NCBI RefSeq assembly: GCF_023856365.1
Contig: NC_064552.1
Span: forward strand, 5,714,097 to 5,778,096
Direction of reading: 5' to 3'
Source: Brienomyrus brachyistius
Lineage: Eukaryota > Chordata > Actinopteri > Osteoglossiformes > Mormyridae
Length of the DNA: 64,000 nucleotides
This document shows, piece after piece, positions 1-10,969 of the stretch (positions are counted from its first letter, which is position 1; each line of letters begins with the position of its first letter). Position numbers and translations under genes: made by a program. The notes beneath the pieces were generated by a model. The model ran no database searches and had not been told where the DNA came from. It worked only from the letters and a program-made list of their open reading frames with translations.

Positions 1-187
1 ATAGTTGAATCACAAACGTTTGCTCACTGACGCTCTGGACACGGTGCCGTAATGGCAAATTCAGATAAATACAGAATGCAAATCTCCAGGTCGCAACAGA
101 TAATCGAGTGAAGGACGATTTATCCCATCCTAGCTTTTCTCCAGTGAACATTAGACTTTGGACTGCATGTGCTTTCAGATGTTGAAA

Positions 188-305
188 GTAAGATTTTGCG
201 TTAACCAACCAGTTGAACATAAAAAGTCACATTCACAGGTTACTCAGCTGGTTGGTTGAAACAAAATCTTGGTCTGGATTTTAACTTTCTGGACCAGAAC
301 TTTCC
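188..305. mobile_element. Palindromic MITE family A, 5'-truncated copy
   Basis: It contains the paired blocks AACCAACCAGTTGA and CAGCTGGTTGGTTGAAAC and the arm TTTAACTTTCTGGACCAG, shared with the copies at 467-631 and 29,784-29,951. The left terminal arm is degraded. Confidence 0.6.
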
Positions 306-466
306 AAATCCGTGTGCTTTATAACGGCATCTTTCTTCTGAAATTTCTGGAACAATCAGTGCAGCACCAGGTCGGAATTATACGCAGGCCAACTGAAGCG
401 ATATTCAGCTAAAGTAATTCGCTGTATTGACGGCAGACCGATAGATCAAGGCACATTAGTCAGTTG

Positions 467-631
467 CGGAGGTGTAAAGTTCAGGTCCAGAAAGTACAAG
501 TCCAGACCAGGGTTTTGTTTCAACCAACCAAATGAGCATAAGGAGTCACAGTCACAGAGAACTCAGCTGGTTGGTTTAAACAAAACCTTGGGCTGGATTT
601 GTACTTTCTGGACCTGAACTTTACACCTCTC
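467..631. mobile_element. Palindromic MITE family A, complete copy with 8-bp target duplication
   Basis: It has terminal inverted arms GGAGGTGTAAAGTTCAGG and CCTGAACTTTACACCTC. It is flanked by an exact direct repeat GTCAGTTG (459-466 and 632-639). The 8-bp duplication points to hAT-type mobilisation. It has no coding capacity. Confidence 0.8.
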
Positions 632-751
632 GTCAGTTGTTCATTTTTTATGTATAAATACTGGTAAATACTGTATTAAACTCAGCAATGTAGAGCCATT
701 TAACACAAAACACAGAAGCGTCGCCGTCCTTAGTATTATCCTTACCGTGAA

Positions 752-1029
752 CAGGGACGGATTATGGACCGGGCCAGCGGGGCCGCTGCCCAGGGGCCCT
801 TGGGGTGCAGGGGGCCCGTGGGGCCCCTAGCCGAAAACAATTTGCAACGCTTATCAACAGTGTATTTTCGTTTGTCTATTTTAGAGGGCCTACATTCTTT
901 GATCCACTGCCTACAAGGGCCCCAGACCCTATAGGGAGGGCGTTTGGCTGCCAAGGGCCCTTGAATTGTGGTGGTTGTGGTGGTGCTGGTGGTGGTGGGG
1001 GGGCCCACACAACCCATAATCCGTCCCTG
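752..1029. mobile_element. Non-autonomous hAT element (MITE), 278 bp
   Basis: The ends are CAGGGACGGATTATGG and CCATAATCCGTCCCTG (with one intervening difference), exact to the terminal CAG...CTG. The flanking 8-bp duplications are ACCGTGAA (744-751) and ACCGTCAA (1030-1037), 7 of 8 matching. The interior is GGGCCC-rich with a degenerate GGTGGT stretch. Open frames over it are fortuitous. Confidence 0.85.
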
Positions 1030-1037
1030 ACCGTCAA

Positions 1038-2100
1038 TGGTCGTCTATATATTACGTCTTGTTACTTTATGTTGGATGCTGGTGAAAAGAAACTTATGGT
1101 GGCAATTCTGGATTGAAATGTGGATTTTACAGGGTTTCCGTAGACTTTGAAAGTGGTAGCATTAAGATTTAATGCTGCTTCTTTATTCATTAAAAGAAAT
1201 GTACTTATTTATGTTCAGTGTTCATTGTCTTTCGAAGGTCTGTGAGTTTTATTATAACCCCATATTATAACATAACCAACATAACCAAAAGTTATGAAGT
1301 TAACTAAAGCTGTATGTGTCAGACTGTAGAGTGTCCAAAGGGTTCTCCTGCAGCAGCCCAAGGACCTCTTGTTTGTTGACTTAATATCTGCTTGAATGCA
1401 TGTCCTTGTGTCTGGTCTTATTTTCTTAATGTTTCAGTCTGCAGAATACTTTTGTATAGGTCTGTATTACAGGAACCACTTGCGTTGATTTGGTGACATT
1501 AGCCTAATGCCCAGGGACGTACTGTATATGTCAAGGACTTGCTTATGAGTTCAATAGGATCCATCGATTCCCATCTCAAACGCAGGTGTGCTCCACACTT
1601 CCCGGATGCGGTAAATCGCGCAATAGCTAGACCTGCGAGACACGTTCGTCTCATCCCAGCTAATCAGCAGAAAATTCCTCTTCAGCATGACCTTGGTTTA
1701 ATTGTACGGTTCCATGGCAAAACACCGAGGACACTAGCCCGTGCACCACGGGCAATCAGTAAACCTCTCGGAAAGGAAATTGCTTTTTTTTTTTCCTCTT
1801 GTATCGCATGGACACAACCTATTGAGCATTCGACACTGCAGAGCTAATTACAAATCACTCTACTGATGCAAGGCACAAATTAACGTCTGGAAAACCTAGA
1901 CTCTTGCAATCAAGGATGTAATTCTGATGACAAGCAGAGATAAATATCTGAAATGCCTCCATAGCTAAAATAACTGATCTTGCTTGGTTTAGCAAGTGTG
2001 AAATATATACGTGAGGTTCTTGAATAATAACGATTGTAAAAAAGAGTAGCTTGTACGATGTTTTTAAAATAGGTCATTACTATATTTACAGTATACAAAG
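1038..2100. other. Intergenic, no gene seen
   Basis: The stretch is AT-rich with a T10 run near 1,790. Its open frames have no recognisable domain and no coherent splice context. Confidence 0.5.
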
Positions 2101-2129
2101 TTCAACATAAAAAATGAATGTTATTTTTG

Positions 2130-2192
2130 TCGGGTTTCCCATGCACCCCTGAGACCCCGTACTGGATATGCAGTTGAAAGATGGATGGATTT
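2130..2192 (+). repeat. LINE/SINE tail fragment (GATGGATGG type)
   Basis: The stretch ending GAAAGATGGATGGATTTC, preceded by a GACCCCGTACTGG-type segment, matches the 3' tail common to many fish retroposons. Confidence 0.45.
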
Positions 2193-2329
2193 CATTCAAG
2201 TTCTGAAACGTCAAAATACAAATTTATTGAAAACCCAGGGGACTCTTACTTTCAGCTGAATTGGGTAAATCTGTTTTTGGTTTTATGATGTCAGTGGTGC
2301 ATGGTTTTCGAACCTGTACGGTGCGTGGG

Positions 2330-2385
2330 GGGCTCGGGGGGGGGGGGGGGGGCGTGTGTGTGTGTGGGGGGGGGGCGGGGGGTGA
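2330..2385 (+). repeat. G-run / GT low-complexity tract
   Basis: A run of about 15 G is followed by a short GT repeat and two further G-runs. It is a possible G-quadruplex on the plus strand. Confidence 0.7.
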
Positions 2386-2895
2386 CCTTACCTGTTCATG
2401 TTAGGATTGGCGTATTTGCCTCCTCGCCCAGTACTGTTTGGGATTAAATAGTTTTCGGGATCTGCACTTTTTCCATTCCAAGCTGGAGGTCATTCTTCAT
2501 GCGTTCTTGAGTGACCTGAGCTGTTAGATCCTGAGTCCCAAACAGCTTCCGGGTGACTCCCTTTGGCTTTGACCCTCCTCACCTCCCGTTTTGTCGAATG
2601 ATCGTGTATTCCTCCCGCTGCCATGACGTGGAACCGACATGGATGTCGTTCTTAAAGAAGGTTGGATATCTCCTCTCCAGTCTGAACCGCCTGCATTCAT
2701 ACTTCTGAGTTGATTAGTCCACACGTGGAACATGAGTTTCCGGAAGGATCCAGGCTTCATTTTCTTGTATCATCTCAGCTCGTTTTATCCCACAGTGCCT
2801 GGCAAATTTACCGATCTTATTCAATATGCTGGAATTTATGCCATTAAATATTAGGAAGACCTTATGTACACTTTTACTTCTCTAACTCAGTTCAG
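2384..2895 (-). pseudogene. Decayed open reading frame of unknown family
   Basis: One minus-strand frame reads from about 2,890 to about 2,440 with two in-frame stops. After a +1 shift it continues to about 2,395. It contains protein-like blocks such as NKIGKFARHCGIKRAEMIQ, ENEAWILPETHVPRVD, FRLERRYPTFFKNDIHVG and ENYLIPNSTGRGGKYANPN. The composition is not repetitive. I do not recognise the family. It could be a decayed retrocopy, a relic transposon ORF or chance. No flanking introns or poly(A) tract are convincing. Confidence 0.3.
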
Positions 2896-3379
2896 TTTTA
2901 TTTATTTTACGAGTCCCAGTCCAGAGGTCCCCAGAGACATCCTGAGGCCACACTGGTCCAGAGAAGCGAGGAAGAAATGGAGAGAAAACATTCTCATAGG
3001 GGAAGTGCGCCCTCTTCTGGTGGGCACCAGACAGTGCAAGTTCACATAAATTAGTGAGGGTGGGGGGATGCAGCCAGACGTTGGGACAGCACAGGTAGGC
3101 AGGAATTATGGTGTAGGCAGGTGGGTGAAGTGGCCTAGGCGGGCGAGCCAGAGTTTTTACGCTGATCATTTATGTGGAACTTCATCGAAAGCCCTTTTTA
3201 AGAGGATTATTAATCCTGCACTGCGATCGCCGAACCCAAGCTGCCTTCCTCAGGCACTGAGTCAGTGCTGAATCAGCCCAGGCCAGAGGGAAACTGCAGC
3301 GCGTCATCAATCTGCGGAAAGGATTATCGGTGCAGCATGAATCCAGGGAAAGGAAGGATTCTGGGAAAATCATGATTCC

Positions 3380-3431
3380 TCCTACCCCAAACAGGACCGG
3401 TTCCAAAAACCCATCACAGGGCACACCCCAT

Positions 3432-3470
<39 letters not shown>

Positions 3471-3690
3471 CCTATGGGTAATTTGGCAACTCCAGTTAAC
3501 CTCAGTGTGTTTTTGGGCAGATTTATTGTTTTTGGACTGTGAGGAGAAACCAAAGTATCTGGAAGAAACTACATAATGACACTGGGAGAACAAACTCGAA
3601 CCCTGGCCAAGAGGTGTGAGGCAGCGGCGCTAACCACTGCACCACCATGCCGCCCCCCCTCACCCTAACCACTGCACCACCATGCCGCCC
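3380..3690 (+). repeat. Dispersed fish repeat with internal CT/CA microsatellite
   Basis: It has (TC)10(AC)9 at about 3,431-3,469, followed by CCTATGGGTAATTTGGCA. It ends in a duplicated unit containing CTAACCACTGCACCACCATG. Blocks of this kind occur repeatedly in fish genomes. Open frames across it are spurious. Confidence 0.55.
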
Positions 3691-3699
3691 CCCTCTTTT

Positions 3700-4945
3700 A
3701 GCCCATAATAACGAAATCAACTTGAAACTCAAATAGCTTCTTTCTGCAGGATGTAGCTCTAATTCATCAGAAATGGACACTAATCTCTGTTAGTACAATG
3801 TATTACTGCAATGCTGAGATGTATCCATTTGATTTCATACAGGATTGTATTTATTGTGTTCTGTAACAACAAAACAAACTCATTGGATGCATAACACAAT
3901 CTGATTCTGAAGTAAATCATTATTGTTATTGTCAAATGGCTTCGCTACATGCTTACTGAGAATTCTGGGAAATGTGCTAATCTGCTCACTATACATCTAT
4001 GCTATCGGTACAGATGTTATTCGCCAGTAAGAAGCTTGCCAGTGGACTCCATTAATATCCTCATTCTTTGTTTGCTCCTAATTTTGGCAGAACTCATCCA
4101 GAATGTTTCGCTCCGCAACATCAATGATAATCTTCCTGAATGAATATTCAATGATGGTATTTACATATGAGAACAGGAAACGAATCCAGCTGGTCATTTC
4201 ACAAGCAGCATTCAAAATTAATTTGCATCCTCATTGCGTCCACCTGTGGGGAAAAAGACGCGCAACAAAAGGTCGCTTAATTATCGTCGTAATAGACACA
4301 TTTGCGAGGATTCATTCTTGTTTCACATTTCACAACATTAACATCCATCCCAAAAAAAAGAACTTGGCCGAATCACACGAAACATTTTCATCAAATTGAG
4401 ACATTCTTTTTTACATTTGCGAATGGAGAGAATGTTTATTTCTGCGTGCCACGTTTTCCTTTTGCTTTTTTTTCTTGAGTGCAGCTTTGATCATGTCAGC
4501 AAGGTTTTCCTCTATTGGATTATGTTTGTTTGTTTGTTTCTGCTTATTGGAGGTGGCAATAGACACAACAACTAGCTTCCTGTTTATTTACTCGAATCGC
4601 CCATTGTTTGGCTTTGGCTGTGAGGCTGCTTTCATATTTCCCAGAAACTTGACTGTGCCAAATGTATGGCAGGGAAAGGCGTCTCTTGGCAACCCAGCCT
4701 CAATATTTGTTTCCCACCAGTCCTGAAAATATGAAGGGAAGATTAAACAACGTTACGATAAAAAAAACTCGTCGGTACTGAAGTTACTCCTCTTGGCGCC
4801 CGGATTCCCTCACATTAAATAACGCGAAATGTGAATCGTTTGGCTCTCGCGGTGACTTTTGTTTGTATTGAGTTGTATCTCATAAACACAGTCCTGGGGG
4901 GTTTATTGCATTCTTGGATGCAATGTTTTTAGGTCAGTTAAAAAG
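3700..4945. other. Intergenic, no gene seen
   Basis: AT-rich single-copy-looking DNA. Short open frames show no domain, splice context or regulatory cluster that I can support. Confidence 0.5.
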
Positions 4946-4949
4946 GTGA

Positions 4950-4950
<1 letters not shown>

Positions 4951-5000
<50 letters not shown>
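4951..5000. repeat. (AC)25 microsatellite
   Basis: A perfect AC dinucleotide run of about 50 bp. Confidence 0.98.
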
Positions 5001-5003
<3 letters not shown>

Positions 5004-5758
5004 AATGCTGATGACTGGCCTATTTCACAAAACTGCATGATAAAACATTTACAGTTTCAGGTTATTACTGCTAGCTGGGATGTTTTAACGTTTAATAAGA
5101 CTAGCAAAACACTTTTACTGGGCCTGATTTTCTTTATATGATCTTGGCGTTTGATCCTCACACTGTTTCGAGGAAGGATTACGTATCCAAGCAGCCTTTT
5201 TATTCCCAGTTTGCATCTGGACTGTGTTTCCATCGGATGCATACTAACATCGTATTGGAAGGACTTGCTGGTTTATTAAATTGAACAAATTTAGTTCTTT
5301 TAAATGGTCTGATGAATACGATCAGCAAATGCGGGAGTCAGTTGCTGGGGTTCCTTTGTGCGTTGGGTGAAAGCATCACACTGCCCCCATCTTACACCCC
5401 CGTAATAAAAATGCCCACCCAGCACCTTCCCCATCTGTCACAGAAGCTTCTGGAATAAATGTATCGGGTTATATCATACAGGCCTGAAGAGAAACACCTT
5501 GAGTTTAGCTGCTCACCTCCCTGTCCAGTTAACCGAACCAGTTATTTATTGCCTTATTAGTTATTATGATTTTTGTTAGATCTTAAAGTAATTTATTGGT
5601 AATACTTTGCTTGACAGTGCACAAATAAGGTAACCTTACATGCTTACTTAATGTTCTAACTGACTAAAATTTTAATTGTTAGTTACGTGCTGATCCCATG
5701 TTCATTCATCATTAATTAGTCATTACGATTCCCCCACAAGTAAAGTGTTACCAATCTA

Positions 5759-5929
5759 TTACTGTCGTTGTTATTGTCGTTGTTATTGTCGTTGTCGTTA
5801 TTGTTGTTGTTGTTATTGTTATTGTTGTTATTGTTATTGTTGTTATTGTTGTTGTTGTTATTGTTGTTGTTGTTATTGTTGTTGTTATTGTTGTTGTTAT
5901 TGCTCTTCTTCTTCTTCTTCTTCTTCTAT
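5759..5929. repeat. TTG/TTA trinucleotide array ending in (CTT)n
   Basis: About 145 bp of alternating TTG and TTA triplets, with TCG early on, passes into (CTT)8. Period 3 leaves two frames open as poly-Leu/Phe and Cys-rich strings, which are not genes. Confidence 0.95.
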
Positions 5930-6179
5930 GCTATCAAGTCAATGTCAATTGCTGGCAACCATACAGACATCATGTCCCGGACTTTCAAGCTCCTGTCATA
6001 TTTTGCTCAAAGAAAGACTGTTTCTTGTCATTTGTGACTCAAATGAAAGTTTAATTTAGAAAAATCCACATTTGTCTTCTTCAAAACTCTGACAAGTGTC
6101 AGCCCGAGATGTATTACTTGACTGTTGAATCCTTTTGTTTGTTTGTTTGATGCTTGTTCCAGGAAGGCGAAATCTGTCT

Positions 6180-7090
6180 ATAAGCAATTATGTTTTCACA
6201 GCCAAGACCAAATCTGCCTGCCGACGCTGAGACTCTAACCATTGGTTTCTGCACAATGCGTCGTCAGCATATTGAAAGTTGTTCATGTGTCTTCCATCAG
6301 TGCTGAGTCTATAGTCATCTCCTTCTGTTCCTGATGTATATATTTCAATAGATATGGCGATAGTTTGCTGCCTTGTTTTATTACATTTAAATGTAGAACC
6401 AATCACTTTCTCCATATTCCAACCTGAGAGTCCTAGAGTGCTTTTTAAGGGTCAGTTAGCTTTCAGCTGGGGCTGGGGTCCCTGTGGCCCCACTGTATAC
6501 TCCCCTCTTACTGGCTTCCTATCCAATGTGGAGATTATTCATAATGACGATGAGATGCTCTGGTACACAGGTCAATAGAATCAAAAGCCTTGTTGTGGTC
6601 AATAGCACACGCAGTGACCTCCCTCTGATATTCCTTGGTATCCTTGAATTGTACACCGTGCGTCTGTAATGATGTCTCTTGTTCCTCGACTTTTCCTCAA
6701 TCCAGCTGGGACATTTGGCAATTCGCTCTCTACGTACGGCTCTAATCTGTTCGTTATCTGTTCCACAATCTGTTCCAAGCCAAGTATTAGCTATTAGGAA
6801 TGAGCTGTCCCAGCATTTGGCACAGAGAGTGCAGTCTATTTGATTTCTGCGAACTCCATCTGGTTATGTCCAGGTGTAAAAGAGGACGTTCTGCTTGCTT
6901 GAAGGATGTATTGGCAGTGAAGAGGTTGTCAGATTCACAGATGCTGATTAGTGCAGCGTCCTTTCTGCTTCCAAGTCGGTACTGGCTGACTGTACACCAG
7001 TGTCCATTATTTCCAGCTGTGCAGTTCCACGCTGTTTTTTTTGCCTGTCTTCCCTTCTTTAGCCCAAACCAGGCCACGAGATTTTTCAGT
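6180..7090 (-). mobile_element. Decayed non-LTR retrotransposon (LINE), endonuclease and reverse transcriptase remnants
   Basis: On the minus strand, 6,876-6,834 reads TWT*PDGVRRNQID, a typical APE-endonuclease block with a stop. Next, 6,606-6,571 reads AIDHNKAFDSID, resembling reverse-transcriptase palm motif A. Finally, 6,271-6,260 encodes YADD, the catalytic motif, inside NNFQYADDA. Spacing between the endonuclease and motif A is only about 230 bp, so a large internal segment is missing. Several frameshifts and stops make it dead. Confidence 0.75.
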
Positions 7091-7309
7091 TTACAGCATT
7101 AGTTGTTAGACCATTGGCCTGTATAATGTTCCTATGGAAGGAGCATCCATGAAATCTGACGTCAGTCAGTCATTGACGGCTTTACAACCCTTACTCTCTT
7201 TATAGACCATTTCCTACCAGGTGAATAACGTATCCAGTGCATTAAAGCCCATTCATTTCTATATCGACCTTGTCCAGCCTTCCTTGGTTGGCGTTCCATA
7301 CATCCCATA

Positions 7310-7740
7310 TTCTGCGACAGGCAGCTGAATATCTACACAGCTTTGACCCGCCTATGTCATAATCCTGGGCCAAATTCTGAGGAATCTCGGCAGCACATTT
7401 ACGGACCTCAGGACCCCATCTTCCCGCACTATACTAGGGTCGGCATCTCCATCCTTAAGACCTTCTCGGTGCGCTCCTCCAGTGGATTACCTTCTTCCAC
7501 ACAGTCTGAAATAGGGCCCTTCTCGTTGTCACCACAACGACCGCCTGCACCAACACAGTCCTGGCTCACTGCCAGCCAATAATATAGGTGGCTGGTTTTG
7601 TCGGGCACCTCTGTTGGGACCTGTTTGCCATGGGCTACCCTGACAGGAGGTAAAAAAATCCAGGCACCTCAGCTCCCTGGATGCAAACAAGTCTCCTGTC
7701 CTTGATAAGACGTCATACTCACAAGGACCCACATCCTTTC
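7310..7740 (-). mobile_element. Possible 5' segment of the same or a related LINE
   Basis: Minus-strand text such as GGTGACAACGAGAAGGGC and ACCTCCTGTCAGGGTAGC resembles the 5' part of fish LINEs. It lies on the correct side of the endonuclease remnant. The link is inferred. Confidence 0.35.
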
Positions 7741-8036
7741 ACCATTTATGAATGCTCTAACTCGGCCATATTCGGTTGAGCGTTACTAGAATGTGCCGTT
7801 CTAGGTGATTTATTCATTGCGTCTCTGTTAAATGACCCATGTAAACATACTTTTGAAAAATTATGCTATTTATTAATTTACGAAATGGGATAAGTGTACT
7901 ATCGTGGCATGGCTGCCTCTAAGACTGTAAGCAACCAAACAGCCGAAACAAACGCGTTAATTGTCCGTATGGAAGCGTTCGGCACAATCTGACTGCCTAT
8001 GACAACAGTGTAGTAGAATGACAGGCTTTTAATACA

Positions 8037-8257
8037 GTGATGGACTGGCACCCACTGCAGTGTCACCTACCTCATGTCCTGTGATGGACTGGCACCCAAC
8101 TGCAGTGTCACCTACCTCAAGCCTTGTGATGGACTGGCATCCACTGCAGTGTCCCCTACCTCATGTCCTGTGATGGACTGGCATCCACTGCAGTGTCCCC
8201 TACCTCATATCCTGTGATGGACTGGCACCCACTGCAGTGTCATCTACCTCATGTCCT
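8037..8257 (+). repeat. 44-bp minisatellite, 5 copies
   Basis: The unit begins GTGATGGACTGGCACCCACT and ends CTACCTCATGTCCT. Copies differ by a few bases. It precedes a retroposon-like tail (GGAAGATGGATGGATT near 8,320), so it seems to be an expansion inside a retroposon 3' end. Confidence 0.92.
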
Positions 8258-8332
8258 GTGTTTCCGGAAATGGCTATAGACCGCCACGACCCCATGCCAG
8301 ATAAGCCATTATGGAAGATGGATGGATTCTGT
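8258..8332 (+). repeat. Retroposon 3' tail
   Basis: The text CCGCCACGACCCCATG, then GATAAGCCATTATGGAAGA, then GATGGATT is the standard end of a fish LINE or SINE. It continues directly from the minisatellite. Confidence 0.5.
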
Positions 8333-9105
8333 GTATTTTGTCTTGTGGACCTTATGAGAACATTATGCGGCAACAGAGACAAAAAGACATAGTGCAACTT
8401 GATTCTACATGGTCCTAGTTGCTGGATTCTGAGCTGAATGGTGATTATCTTGAATCTTTGGGTGCATAGGCCTACTGTTTATATTGATCATCCTTTGTCA
8501 ATATGAACATTTATTACTACGGCTGGGGAGACTTTAAATGGCATTTAAATGTAGGAGGAGAGCAGCGGTCAGTGTGCAGGTAGGAGCATCCAGTTCCCAG
8601 CAGAGGTATTTATACCTCTTGGATGAATCCTATAATCTCTGTTTGTGAATGCATATCCTCCTTTCGTTTGGTTCTGTGCTCCGTGTTCTCTGCAAAAATA
8701 CAGCCACGAATGTAAAGTTCAAGTCATAGTTAATAAAGGAGGAAAACGTTATGGTAAGTGGTGATACTGAGCAACTTAAATCTGCACGTCTTTGGGGAAA
8801 CAAATAACTACCGGCACCCCATTTATAAAACATCGGTGCATAAGTCACAAGAAGAAAACCGTTTGTAATGGTTTTGGGAATGGGTTGGGAATCCATCTCT
8901 GATGTCTGGTATAAATGTTACTTAAAAGCTTTCCCACCAAGAGCTCAATTTTTGTTGTCATGGTTTCTATTTTTTTCCAACTAACCAAGTGTGGAGTACT
9001 ACTGTCTGCACAGACATGACATGCATGCTGGCGGGGAGCGTCACAAGGCAGGACTAAATGCGTTCAGTCTCAGCGTTTCCGGAACTGTGACGCAGTATGC
9101 CCCAA

Positions 9106-9175
9106 TGACGTAACTGAACGTCGGACATGGACAGACCCCGTGACCCGTCGTCAGGAGTTGTTGCGTTTATATATT
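9106..9175 (+). promoter_or_regulatory. Promoter-like pair: CRE-type TGACGTAA and TATA-like TTATATATT
   Basis: TGACGTAA at 9,106-9,113 lies about 54 bp upstream of TTATATATT at 9,167-9,175, in a locally CpG-rich segment. No confident coding exon follows. It may be chance. Confidence 0.25.
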
Positions 9176-9851
9176 CACGTCCAATTTTTAATCCGTTCTG
9201 CGCTCCGGCAAAATTCTACCCAGTTGTACGGAAACCCGAAGGTCGCTTGGATGCTGGACTGTAGTTCGGTGCTTTACCCCCATCGGCCACTGGGGCTGAT
9301 TACTTAAATAATTAAAGACTGACAAATTATTTTCAGGCTTATAATTTGCAGAGCTCTTCAGGGGGAAAAACGCTTTCTTGCTGATCCAAAACTCTATACC
9401 GGAGAAGTATGTCATTGCGGAGGCAGTGAAAGCTGTTCTCTACTACCATTACAGCACTGGATTTAAGGAAATTCATATTACTATGGTGCTAAGGCTGTTG
9501 CAGTGATATTCAACATGTAATGTCAACATCAGTGACTTTTTAAAATGAAAAATATGCTGATTATCACACTTCAGGCATTCTTGCGTCAAGCACATTTTCT
9601 GTTATTGATCAAAGGTGCCCGGAATCTTCATTTTAACTTTTCATTTTCTTCAGCTGCACACCCCACTCATTTACATAGCACTCCCGCACGTAACACCCAG
9701 AAATAAAACAGATATACGCACTGCGTCTGGCTCTAGATGTGATATATAATACAGAAAATTGCTTTCCCGATCAAGCACTCCAACTCAGAATATCTGGAGT
9801 CTGGACCTGTGGACGTGATGAAGTACAAGAGAGGCCTTTATTCAGTCTTAA

Positions 9852-9865
9852 CCAGCAGGGGGCAG
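9852..9865 (+). promoter_or_regulatory. CTCF-like motif CCAGCAGGGGGCAG
   Basis: It matches the remembered CTCF core consensus at all 14 positions. It lies between dock1 and the left flank. Occupancy cannot be judged from sequence. Confidence 0.45.
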
Positions 9866-10044
9866 CAATGCTCTAGCTCCGCCTCTACAAAAGTAAACAT
9901 TTAAATACACCCTCATTCAACACTCTCAATGTGTTTCATTGTAATTACATTCCGGACATTGAGATCCGACGTCTTGTACAACACAGCCCGACACATCACT
10001 CCCATAGGCGCCGGTGCTGGATGCGCAGGTGTGTTCGCTCTGTC

Positions 10045-10206
10045 CAGATGGACGCGCTTACATTTTTAAAGCACACCGCGAGTCCGTCTTCCTAGCGCGC
10101 GCATGGGTACCCCCGCTACTTTGGCTCCACATGTGCGCGCATTTTCGCCTTCACAAGCGAGACTTCTCCGCTCTGCCCAGATGGGACATTTCGCACAGTA
10201 TAAAAG
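10045..10206 (+). promoter_or_regulatory. Candidate core promoter: two CAGATG E-boxes and a TATAAAAG box
   Basis: CAGATG E-boxes sit at 10,045-10,050 and 10,178-10,183, and TATAAAAG is at 10,199-10,206. The segment between has several GCGCGC-type CpG clusters. A start codon with a short open frame and consensus donor follows 45 bp downstream. Confidence 0.35.
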
Positions 10207-10250
10207 CTGCATAAAATAACGTGAGGGTGACCCCCTTTGGCAGGGTCATC

Positions 10251-10313
10251 ATGCGCTGCAGGTGTTTCCCCAGCAGCAGGGGGTGGTTGCTAGGATACGC
10301 TCTGTTTAGCTGG
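10251..10313 (+). CDS. Candidate first coding exon with signal-like peptide (unassigned)
   Basis: An ATG at 10,251 opens 21 codons reading MRCRCFPSSRGWLLGYALFSW. They end exactly at a consensus donor, TGG|GTGAGTGG. The hydrophobic second half is signal-peptide-like. It lies just downstream of TATAAAAG. I recognise no family, and no matching next exon is proven. Confidence 0.22.
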
Positions 10314-10969
10314 GTGAGTGGAGATGAGATAGAAGACTGCAGATGTATGTGGTCGGAACGGTCGGAATGGGGTGATTTACCTTGTATTTAGCGTAAAAGA
10401 ACATATAGTAACAAGCGTGTTAATATATATAATTATATATGTTTTGAAAACAAATCATAAAGGAGAAATAATATATATATGACCCGCATATATGGCGATG
10501 CACGATTGTTTAGATACAGATGAAATGATGCATGTTTATGAGTTGCGTTTACCATGTAATCACACATCCATGCTATTTTTCCTTTCTATGATGATGTCCA
10601 GGGAAAGCTCCATCAATGAACCAAAAACAGCACCGTTTTATAAGCCTAAACAATGTTTGAGTTTTTACATTTTTGATACATCGAAACAAATTTTCTAAAA
10701 TTCCAAATATTTCAAATGATTTTAGTGCATATGTACACACATTCGGGTCGATGCAGCTGTTGCGCGAACTTCACTGTTTTCCATTTGGACGATTATAGAT
10801 TAAGTGGGAGATTGAGATGAGGTGTCACGCTACGCAGCAGCCCCGCGTGAGAGTGAGACACGCAGCGATCAATCCAGTGCTGATGTCCTGTGCGGATAGC
10901 TGACTCGGCAAAAACAGGTTCCGCGAACAGTAGTCATTCCATGTTTTATGCGGTGCATTTATTGCAGCG

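Noticed and set aside
5745..6059. Cys-rich and Leu-rich open frames
   Set aside because: They are the TTG/TTA/CTT trinucleotide array read in two frames.
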